Positions 13,001 through 25,000 of a stretch of DNA of 64,000 bases are shown piece after piece (position 1 is the stretch's first letter; every line of letters starts with the position of its first letter). This stretch comes from Zoroaster sp. YZ-2022 (Eukaryota; Echinodermata; Asteroidea; Forcipulatida; Zoroasteridae), in NCBI GenBank assembly GCA_029582265.1, contig CM055816.1:20393843-20457842 (forward strand). The letters run 5' to 3'. The notes beneath the pieces were generated by a model. That model was not told the DNA's origin, searched no databases, and saw only the letters and a list, made by a program, of their open reading frames with translations. A program made the translations under genes and the position numbers.

Positions 13001-16000
13001 AAATTATCAAAATATACATGGTAATTCTTGTTCAGGTACAGCTGTAATAAGTCATACACGACTCGGTGGGAGAGACCATGTTCCTGCACTTCACTTTTTC
13101 CTGTGTAGATTTGAAACTGCAAACAATATCCGGTCAGAGCTTCACAAATGGCCCATACTTTGATCCCAAATTTTTTAGGTTTTTTGGGCATGTACTGAAT
13201 GAAACCAATTCTACTCTTTGTTCCAATCATTTGTTCATCAATACTGAGGTTTTGTGAAGGAGTATACAACTCACAAAAACGTTTGTTAATTTTTTCGTGA
13301 AAATTGCCAAGTTTGAAGAGTTTGAACTTTGGGTCACCTCTGTCTGGTTGTTGCTCATTGTCAACAAGGTGTAAGTATCTTCCTATTTGCAAAAATCTGT
13401 CACGAGAAAAAATTGAAGAAAACCATGGCATGTGTGTTATACCTCCTCTTGCCCAACAGTCACGAGCCTCTGGCACACTGACTACGCCCATTGCTATGAC
13501 GACACCCACATATGCCATCATCTCCTCAATGCATACATCACTCCATCGCATTGTGGAGGGGTGAGCAGCTTGCGACTGATGCCGGTAGAGATTTGTCTGA
13601 TCCACGAGGACTTGAAAGAGCTCCTGTGTGAATAACAGCATGAAGAAATCCAAAATGGTCCTTGCTCCAGCCACAACTCCATGTGGTCCAGGCTGCTCCA
13701 GACATTGTATGTTGGCATTTGGGTTTTGATATTCACCACTCACGTCAATCCACTCAGGGTCTCCATCTCGTTTCTGTTGGTTTCCTCTTTGATTTCTTCT
13801 CCTTGTACCCCGACCAGAACTCCCCCTGCGTCGATGACCACCACGAGCTTGCTGATCACCTTGGCCTCTGCAGGTGTGATTACTGGACACTCCTGCAGTA
13901 TCCATGCGATTGGGTATTTCATCGTCACTAGATTCCTATAAAATACAAAGAAATTTCCTAAAATATAACATTTCACTGAATATTCAGTAAATTGACAGCC
14001 AAAACCAATAAAGGATCGAGAGTGAGCCTTCTAAAATGAACATACATGTAGCTATCTATTGTATCTTAGCCACATGGCTTCATTGGTACGGTAGGTGGCT
14101 TGAAAAAAAAGAAGTTTCATTGGGAAAAATATTGGGAAAAATATATCCGAAAATATTGAAAGAAAACCTTTTGTATAAATGAATGACCCAACAACCTTAG
14201 GCCCAACGACCGGATACCGACGATCCGTGGCCCAACTAAGACCTAAAACTGATCAAAATGAACTAGACAATAAATCTGACAATTGACAGGTGAATCCAAG
14301 AAGACAGGTGCACGTGTCACATGTTCCAAAACGGGCCACTCCGCGTACAGACGAGGTGGACAGTGCACATTCCAGAAGGTGATATAAACAGGATCTCAGA
14401 AACACAGACCAGCACCCCAGGGCCTAATGCCAATCATCTTTATAAAATTATAACAATAAACACCTAAATGATCTTTATAAATCTTACCTCCTCTTGTGAT
14501 GAAGTATTGAAAACACTAACACGATCACATGCATCGATACATGTACTAGTACTAGGCCCAGTAGCCAAGATGGGAATGTTGCACTGATTCCCATCATCGT
14601 CTTCAAAATCGCCAATAAGCTGATCATCAGAATCACTTAGCTCATCTGAGGAACATTCTCCTTCATCTATGCGCCATAAAATTTCTTCAGCCGTCAGTTT
14701 ATGACCCCTTTCCATGGTTATTTGCTCACAATCCTTCGCTAAATAGACAGACTTTCTTCAAACAATCCACCTGGTACACATACGTAACCAGGTACATACA
14801 GTGTACGTTCACATGAGTTGTAGTCTGCTTCCTATCCACCATAAACCAGTAAAATGGTAATATAACACAGATAAAGAACCTTGGGAACCAGATTGTTAAT
14901 ATTTATTAGGTTCTGGAAGGCAGGGTCAACATTAAACGGACTCCATTCAGACGCAAATATTGTGGGGTTCATATGCAAATTTTGTGGGGTCGTTAACGAC
15001 CCCTCTCGGCGCGAAAGAGTTAAGAAAGAACCTGCTAGGTTCAAAACGTAAGGCCAATATCTACAATATTGTATTCTCCTGAGGACGATCAGAGCATACT
15101 GATCGAAACGTCGAGTTGTACCTCCAGTTCTTTTCAGAACTAATTACTACTCAATTGAGCATTTCACATGGTGTCACCGCAATTACTCTTACTTAATATC
15201 TACAATGTTACGATTTCATCATGTTTACTAACTCTTCCATTGAGCATTAAACATCTTTCCTATTCTCCTAGGTCGCATACCAAAAAATTCTTTCTCTTTC
15301 CTACATGGACAAATTTATTGATGACATCCACCTTGAATTCAGAGATAAATACAAAGAGGATTTGAAGATTGGCAGTTTGTTTGGTAAATTTGACTTCAAT
15401 AATGAGTTCCAACGAGTACTGCAACTGGCAGAGAGAGAGAATCGAGACAAGGCCAAGATAGGGAAACAGGTGGGTAAATGTGCACAGTATGGGATTCATT
15501 AGTGGTTAACAGGTGGATGGGATAAGTGGATAACATGTGGATGGGATAAGTGGATAACTGGTGGATGGGATAAGTGGATAACTGGTGGATGGGATAAGTG
15601 GTTAACAGGTGGATGGGATAAGTGGTTAACAGGTGGATGGGATAAGTGGATAACAGTTGGATGGGATAAGTGGTTAACGTGGATGGGATAAGTGGATAAC
15701 ATGTGGATGGGATAAGTGGATAACAGGTGGATGGGATAAGTGGTTAACATGTGGATGGGATACATGTAAGTGGTTAACATGTGGATGGGATAAGTGGATA
15801 ACATGTGGATGGGATAAGTGGATAACAGGTGGATGGGATAAGTGGTTAACATGTAATGGGATAAGTGGTTAAAAGGTGGATGGGATAAGTGTGCTAACAG
15901 GTGGATGGGATAAGTGGATAACAGGTGGATGGGATAAGTGGTTAACATGTGGATGGGATACATGTAAGTGGTTAACATGTGGATGGGATAAGTGGATAAC

Positions 16001-19000
16001 AGGTGGATGGGATAAGTGGTTAAAAGGTGGATGGGATAAGTGTGCTAACAGGTGGATGGAATATAAAGTGGTTAACAGGTGGATAGACATGGGCAGAAAG
16101 GAAAAGTATTGGATTTGCGGATAACGAAAAGGTTATCAGGGAAGGTGATTAGACCCAGAGAGTATGTGGCTAGTGGAAAAGAGGTGGGCAGACACTCTGA
16201 AATGTGCACATCCCATATTAAAAAAAAAAAAAAATTTGGGGGGGGGGGAGGGAGGGAGAGGGAAAGAGGGACAAAAATTGGCAGGACAAATTATTTTGTT
16301 GTAATTGTCTATACATTTATCCCCCCCTTCTCCCCATCAAGCCTATTGGCACAAATAATTCACAGGGAATTTATTAAATATGAACCAGGCTTAAGGAAAG
16401 AAATGTATTTACATTTTCCTGTTTGTAATTTCGTTTGTCCCTGATAGATGCGGACATTTGGAGAGTCCCAGAAATCCAAGAAGACGGTGGCATCGATGAT
16501 ATTTGAACCGAAGAAGGAAGAGAAAAATAAAACAAACAAAGCCAAGAAAGCAGGTGAGGCCATTTCGTTTAAATTACTTTATGCATTATGGGTGGGCAAC
16601 GGGGGAATAAAAACACCACGAATGAGGGTGTTTAATGCAACTACTATGAAACGATGAGTGAAATATATATGGCATTAAGAGTGGGCCCAAAACCTCAAAA
16701 ATGTAACGTGAGTAACCATGGAATTACCCCTCAGAGGTGAAAGGCTCAAATAAGACTTGCATCCAAAAATAGATTGGTGATAGATCGGTGATAGATCGGT
16801 GATAGATCGGTGATAGATCGGTGATAGATCGGTGATAGATCGGTGATAGATCGGTGATAGATCGGTGATAGATTGGTGATAATCGGTGACTAGAAAATGG
16901 TTACCAACTTCATTAAACAGAAATAGTCAGACATGGACTCGCCTCATCACTTTGGACCAAAAATACAATTTGAGTAAAACAAGTCAACAGAGATGAATTG
17001 TCACTGAATGGAGTTGCACCATCATTTCGTCGCATCAGTGCAACAAGGTCGTATCATAGTTACGACCTTGTTGCAGACATGGATTTTGCTCAGTGCAACA
17101 AGGTCGTATCTTTTTACAGAGTTCCAGGATGAACACGCAAAACCTATGGAAGATACAACATTGTTTCATTTTTAGATACGACCTTGTTGTTCTGACAGGA
17201 CGATTTATCAATCAATCATAAAATTGTATCCTGTTGTTGATTGTTTGTTAAGCTGTGAAGCCAGATCCAGCCCCGACCCAAATCATCACCAATGGTGCCA
17301 AAGATGACCAGGAGGAAATCAAGCTGGATGAAGAGACTATACTCAAGAACCGAGAACGTTTGTTCAACAGGACTAAGACCAAGAAAGTTGAGAAATCACC
17401 GTAAGTGTCAAAGATGCAAGAAGACGATCAGAGTATACTGATCGAAACGTCGAGTTGTACCCTCCATTTTTTTTCAGAACTTATTCTTACTTAACCCTCC
17501 TACTATTGCTGCACTTTTGTGGGAAGTTGCTATAGAGGTCAAAATCAGTCAACTGTCTGTTTTGACTGTTGACCAAAATGTGCACACAGGGGCATTTTTG
17601 ACTGGTTTTTACTGTCATTTTGACTACCCTGAACAATACTAGACATTGCTTTTACCAGTCAAACTTTTACCAGTTAAACAACAGTCGACTCATTTTGACC
17701 TGTAAATGTACTTACAACATGTAAGGTTTGACAGTGTTTGACTTTTAAGTGCACTACATATACCTTGGGAAGTATTTCAACATTTTGACTGATTTTGACC
17801 CTTGTAGTAGTAGGAGGGTTAACCAGTTCGCGTCGGAGGCCGTTTATACACGCACATTTTTTTTTGGACAGCGGATCGGAGAGCGTCTAAACACGCCACA
17901 GGATTCTCGGGAATTTTGTATAGATTCCCGGTCGACGTGGCAACGAGCCATAAGCATACGGTGGAAGACGCGGTCTCCCCGGTCACGCTCTGGTGAGCAC
18001 CATTGTTCGTGTTTGTGCGGTAAAAATAAACCCGCCACGGGGGTTCGGAAAAACTTTTTTATTCCCGGTGCGAACTGGTTAAGTGCACTAGATATACCTT
18101 GGGAAGTATATCAACATTTTGACTGATTTTGACCCTTGTAGTAGTAGGAGGGTTAATTGAGAATTTCACATCGTGTCACTGCAAACGGTACTTAACTTGC
18201 AGATACTTCATAATTCTGGGTAACTGATGTGACACAGAATAAATTTGCATTTACACATCCCCACATGATGACACCACATTTAAAGGGATTATACACAACA
18301 GTACAACAATAAGAATTGCTTTACACAAATGTTACGTGTTGAAAAGGAAATACATGAATATTTTGTCAACATGTAGGAAAATAAGTGAAGCATAATGCTT
18401 TTGTACTTTCCCCATTGAACAGACAAAAACGTGAACAGGACATGATATGATAGACAAAGACAAGATGATGGCAGAGACCCGATTATTTAACCATTTAACC
18501 CTCCTGTAGGTTTAACAATCAAAGACACTCAAAATTTGTATGTCACTCCCAACCCATTGACTTTGTGCAGTGCACTCAAATGAATGCAAGGACATGTGGC
18601 TATGGTAGGAGGTCAAACCAAAACCACTCCACTGTAACTTATGCAGTACATACACAGCTCTGTGTGACTCTGCATATAACTTATGTAGGACATACACAAG
18701 TGTGTTTGACTTTGCCACTAACTCCAGCACTCTTAGAGAAAAATACACACGTGTGAACAATTGGCAATGCAACCAAAAATACTCAAGTGACTGTCTGTGG
18801 GTGCGGTGCTTACTGGGCCAAATTTCAGCCTGGGCATAGGAGGGTTAATCAATGGAATTAAAATAATCACTTTTAACACATTTGGTAATTACCTGTTCAC
18901 AAAATGCCCGACTTAAAATCTAAAAACTAACTTGATTTGAATTAGTGATCAAACATCCTGAGAAATGATTCGTCCGACATGCTGTTTAGAAAATGTGAAA

Positions 19001-22000
19001 TGTATTACGAATGTGAAGTGGATCACACTCGTGATCCATTTTCCTTCTGGTTCGATAAGTGACGTTTTAATTGGTATCTCAGGAAAGTCACCAAGATAGA
19101 AGACAAGAAGAAGAAAGGAAAAGAGAAGAGACAGTGGAGTAATGGAGGAACTGTTAAAGACATGGCGGTATTGGACTACAGCGCTGAGAAGACATCGGAC
19201 GGGGGCATGAACGGGGGAAGACAAATAAACCTTGAGGAACAGGTAATATGCATCAAATCACTGGTTTAGGGGTTACAGGGAACGGACGACAACCAGGGAG
19301 AAGGGCCAAAGTCGTGGTACAGCCAAGACTTTGAGAAGTCCGGCCAGGCCCACCGAACCGACTAATCTGTCTTTTGTGAGTCCTAATCCTGTAACAATAC
19401 AGTATAGGTAAAACTTGTAGCTTTGCATGGTGAAGAGGATAAGTAAGACTAATTGCGGTGACACCATGTGAAATTCTCTATTGAGTAGTAATTAGTTCTG
19501 AAAAGAACTGGAGGTTACAACTCCAGTTCTTTTCAGAACTAATTACTACTCAATAGAGTATTTCACATGGTGTCACCGCAATTAGTCTTACTGTCATGAT
19601 CAAGCCTATCATCCCATGCGCAATAATTATGCGTAGCCTTAGCGTGCGCGCATTGCAAAGTCCAGCGTGTTGAAACAGACGCAATGCCGCGTGATGAGAA
19701 TGTTTTTGATATTGTTTTGTTATGGAAAATAAAGATAAATAATTCATTCTTCGGTTGGGGTCTGACTGAGAAGGAGACACACACACATATCTATGCTGTA
19801 ATGCTTTTATGAATCAATAAATGTTGAATCTATTTGATATTTATAATCAACTGGAAGTCTGGTAAAACTTGTAGCTTTGCATGGTGAGGATGATAAGTAA
19901 GACTAATTGCGGTGACACCATGTGGAATCTCAATTGAGTAGTAATTAGTTCTGAAAAGAACTGGGGGTACAACTCGACGTTTCGATCAGTATGCTCTGAT
20001 CATCCTCAGGAGAATGCCGGACTCTGGAAAATGCTGCTGCTTAAGTAGACTGCTGGAGGATCATCCCATGAATGGATGCTGGAGGATTAGTTCGTTGAGG
20101 CGCGCAGGCGGGAAACTGTGAGACTATGAGACTAGGATCCTAGGGGTTGGGGAGAGGAGTGTGCTCACTGAACTGAATCAGTTGTTAACAAGCACAGGGG
20201 AAGGAGGGTGGTTGACTTAGGATATAGGGATCCCTCAGTCTGGGGTGGGTTATGGACTTTGGATATAGAAGATCCTTCAGTCTGTAGTATAGGTTCGCCA
20301 AATGTCGCTGATGAAGAAACCGATGTCCTGTGGCACAGTGTCGTGTTTGACGATCTCGATGGCCTCTCTGATGCGTCTGGGGTGCCATGCGTCGATGGGT
20401 GTGATGAGTTGGGCTGCCTGCCAGTCGATTTGGTGGTCCTTGATGTGCGAGTGCTTGACGATGGCGGACTTCTCGAAATCTCATCTGCGGCCGTGTGCTC
20501 GGTGTTCCTTCAATCTGATGGGGAGGTTGCGCTTTGTTTCGCGATGTACACCTTACCGCACTCACAGGGGATCCGGTAGACTCCCGCTCTGTTGTTTGGG
20601 TCCGGTTTGTCCTTGTGGGTATGTAGAAGTCCTTGGAGTTTGCTGGGGGCTGAGTGGAACACATCGATGCCTGCTTGTCGGAGGATGCGTTGTAGTTTGT
20701 GAGACATTGAACCTAGATAGGGGAGACAAGCAGAGAGGGTTAGATCACTTACCTTGCTTTTGGAGTTTGGAACCGACTTCGCTGTGCTGATCTTGTTGGG
20801 ATTGTAACCGTTGCGTTTGAGGGTAGTTCGGATGTGCTGTAGTTCCTTGGGAAGGCTGTCCTTGTCACAAATGTTGTAGGCGCGTTGTACGAGCGTACGG
20901 TTGACCGATGACTTGATGCTTGGATGATGGAAGGAGCGCTGGTTCAGGTACTGATCTGTGTGCGTGGGCTTTCTGTAGATGTTGTGGTGTAGGGAGCCGT
21001 CTGGGTTTCTGGAAATGCCAACATCAAGGAACGCGATCTTGTCATCTTCTTCCGTTTCCATGGTGAACTTGATGCTCGGGTGTTGCTGGTTTAGATGTTG
21101 TAGAAAATCCTGGAGTGTGTCTCTGCCGTGTGGCCAAACCACAAAGGTGTCATCCACGTATCGGAGCCACAGCTTGGGTTGGAGGTCGGCGGTGTTGAGG
21201 GAAGAGTTTTCAAACTCTTCCATGAAAATATCAGCAAGGACCGGGGATAAAGGAGAAACGCAACCTCCCCATCAGATTGAAGGAACACCGAGCACACGGC
21301 CGCAGAGGAGATTTCGAGAAGTCCGCCATCGTCAAGCACTCGCACATCAAGGACCACCAAATCGACTGGCAGGCAGCCCAACTCATCACACCCATCGACG
21401 CATGGCACCCCAGACGCATCAGAGAGGCCATCGAGATCGTCAAACACGACACTGTGCCACAGGACATCGGTTTCTTCATCAGCGACATTTGGCGACCTAT
21501 ACTACAGACTGAAGGATCTTCTATATCCAAAGTCCATAACCCACCCCAGACTGAGGGATCCCCTATATCCTAAGTCAACCACCCTCCTTCCCCTGTGCTT
21601 GTTAACAACTGATTCAGTTCAGTGAGCACACACTCCTCTCCGCCAACCCCTAGGATCCTAGTCTCATAGTCTCACAGTTTCCCGCCTGCGCGCCTCAACA
21701 AACTAATCCTCCAACTGGAAGTCTCTTGAAGTAATACTTCTTGTGAATGCGTGTATCCTCTCCGGACGTGAATGCGTGTATCCTCTAAGGATCACAACAC
21801 AACACTACAGTACTTGGCAATCATCATAACCTAGGCTTCTGGTGGGCTTAGTCCGGCCAAGTAGAGCTCATTATAATACTCCAGTTGTGAACAAAAAACG
21901 GCTGAAGTGTCTGCCAAGTCAGCGTTAATAATAAGAGCTATGTGAGATCAACTCATTAGTAAAGGGTCTTTTGTGCTCAGCTAAGGGATTATATCGGCCT

Positions 22001-25000
22001 GTAGGACCAGGGCTCGATTTCACAAAGCACTAAGATTCATCTTAAGATGAGTTGTTAGTATTACCATAGTGATTTGTATTGTGACATCACACTTTGCTAA
22101 GCAATTAAGATTGATACACAGTTAAGATCAATCTTAGCTCTTTGTGAAATCGGCCCCAGGTGAAGCCTGGACCTGGCTGGGCTTCTCACACTATGAATAA
22201 CTTTACCCTGAAAATGCCCTGAAAATCCATTTTGCCGTGAAATAACATTTCACCGTAATTTCATGGCAATTTCATGGTGGCTCTCCTCAGATATTGACAA
22301 AAATGTTTACGGTGATTTCAGGGCAAATTCACGGCGCTCTCGAGAATTAATGAGCTGCCCCAAAACTGCCACAAGCAGTTCATGGCGTTTTCACGGAGAA
22401 GGAATCTCAAGAGTATTTCATGGCGTTTTCACGGTGTTGTGTCATCATGAAATTACTGTTTATTTCACGGTAAAACAGATTTTCAGGGCATTTTCAGGGT
22501 AAAGTTATTCATAGTGTCAAAGGCTGGCCAGTACCAAGACATTGGCCCTCATCCCTAACATACAGTATTAACTGAATGCTTAACATTTCATTGTGTCAGT
22601 GCAAAAACGTCGTATGTTCACAATGCAATAAGGTCGTATGTACAGCGCGTCGTCAATCTGCATGAATTTACATACATTAAAAAATGTTTGTGCAACAACG
22701 TCGTATCTCAGCCATTGCTTTTGTGCATTCATCCGGGAACTTGTTACATACGACCTTTTTGCACTGACACGACGATTTAGAGTTACAGGATGATGACATG
22801 AAATTTGTTATTGCTTCTAGTTGGCCATGGTTGGTTCTATGGCAGGCGATCTTCAAAATATTGATGAGTCAAGTGGTGAGGAAGAAGATGAGGTAGAGGA
22901 GGAAGGTGAGGAAGATGAGGAAGATGAGGAAGAAACTACCCATCAGGAGGAAACAAAGACCCAGCAACCCAACCGACAAAAGTAAGGGAACGTCTTAAGA
23001 CTCGGTTTGTTCCACTTTGGCATCAAGTGAGCGCATTGTGCGTACACTGTATGCACGTATGTTATGGTACTAACCATGCCATGTACTTTTGCAAGCCAAT
23101 GATCGCTGGAGATATTCCGCGCGTATGCACATCAATTGCAAAATACGCCAAATGCGACGCACTATCGCTGCCCTTTCACCCACAGTGGTCTAACAATATC
23201 AGAAAGGTACTTCGTTAATAAGATTACAATACATAAGATTACAATACAAGTTAAATGCATGTCATTATTACGTCATCGTTATCTTTCTACAGGTCATCCA
23301 AGTCCAGTGGGTTTGGTGTCTTCAACATGTTCAGGGGCCTTGTAGGGTCTAAGACACTCACCAAAGAAGACATGGCCTCGGCAATGGATAAGATGCGAGA
23401 TCATCTTACTGGTGAGTTGCTTGTAGTTATTCATGTTCAGGGGCCTTGTAGAATCTAAGGCACTCACCTAAGATGACATGGCCTCGGCAATGGATAAGAT
23501 GCGAGATCATCTTACTGGTTAGTTGCTTGTAGTTATTCATGTTCAGGGGTCTTGTAGGGTCTAAGACACTCACCAATGAAGACATGGCCTCGGCAATGTA
23601 TAAGATGCGAGATCATCTTACTGGTGAGTTGCTTGTAGTTATTCATGTTCAGGGGCCTTGTAAAATCTAAGACACTCACCTAAGATGACATGGCCTCGGC
23701 AATGGATAAGATGCGAGATCATCTTACTGGTGAGTTGCTTGTAGTTATTCATGTCCAGGGGCCTTGTAGGGTCTAAGACACTCACCAATGAAGACATAGC
23801 TTTGGCAATGGATAAGATGCGAGATCATCTTACTGGTGAGTTGCTTGTAGTTATTCATGTTCAGGGGCCTTGTAGGGTCTATGACACTCACCAAAGACGA
23901 CATAGCCTCGGCAATGGATAAGATGCGAGATCATCTTACTGGTGAGTTGCTTGTAGTTATTCATGTTCAGGGGCCTTGTCGGATCTAAGGCACTCACCTA
24001 AGATGACATAGCCTCGGCAATGTATAAGATGCGAGATCATCTTACTGGTGAGTTGCTTGTAGTTATTCATGTTCAGGGGCCTTGTCGGATCTAAGGCACT
24101 CACCTAAGATGACATAGCCTCGGCAATGTATAAGATGCGAGATCATCTTACTGGTGAGTTGCTTGTAGTTTTTCATGTTCAGGGGCCTTGTAGGGTCTAA
24201 GACACTCACCAATGAAGACATGGCCTCGGCAATGGATAAGATGCGAGATCATCTTACTGGTGAGTTGCTTGTAGTTATTCATGTTCAGGGGCCTTGTAGG
24301 GTCTAAGACACTCACCAAAGACGACATAGCCTCGGCAATGGATAAGATGCGAGATCATCTTACTGGTGAGTTGCTTGTAGTTATTCATGTTCAGGGGCCT
24401 TGTAGGGTCTAAGACACTCACCAATGAAGACATGGCCTCGGCAATAGATAAGATGCGAGATCATCTTACTGGTGAGTTGCTTGTAGTTATTCATGTTCAG
24501 GGGCCTTGTAGGGTCTAAGACACTCACCAAAGACGACATGGCCTCAGCAATGGATAAGATGCGAGATCATCTTACTGGTGACTTGCTTGTAGTTATTCAT
24601 GTTCAGGGGCCTTGTCGGATCTAAGGCACTCACCTAAGATGACATAGCCTCGGCAATGTATAAGATGCGAGATCATCTTACTGGTGAGTTGCTTGTAGTT
24701 TTTCATGTTCAGGGGCCTTGTAAAATCTAAGGCACTCACCTAAGATGACATGGCCTCGGCAATGTATAAGATGCGAGATCATCTTACTGGTGAGTTGCTT
24801 GTAGTTTTTCATGTTCAGGGGCCTTGTAAAATCTAAGACACGGCCTCGGCAATGGATAAGATGCGAGATCATCTTACTGGTGAGTTGCTTGTAGTTATTC
24901 ATGTTCAGGGGCCTTGTAGGGTCTAAGACACTCACCAATGAAGACATGGCCTCGGCAATGGATAAGATGCGAGATCATCTTACTGGTGAGTTGCTTGTAG

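Larger units (their letters stand above)
17417..18195 (+). mobile_element. Penelope-like end split by TTAA elements
   Basis: The Penelope-like end (AGACGATCAGAGTATACTGA...CGAAACGTCGAG...CAGAACTTATTCTTAC) is interrupted at 17491. It resumes at 18157 as TTGAGAATTTCACATCGTGT. TTAA is present at both breaks (17491-17494 and 18153-18156), so the intervening block was inserted at a TTAA. Confidence 0.7.

Noticed and set aside
15499..16124. SHPPVNHL and WDKWLTGGW repeat frames
   Set aside because: Both strands are open owing to the 24-bp minisatellite of intron 3.
20979..21512. 177-aa and other frames overlapping the Penelope-like element
   Set aside because: Wrong-strand or wrong-frame readings of RT and nuclease sequence.
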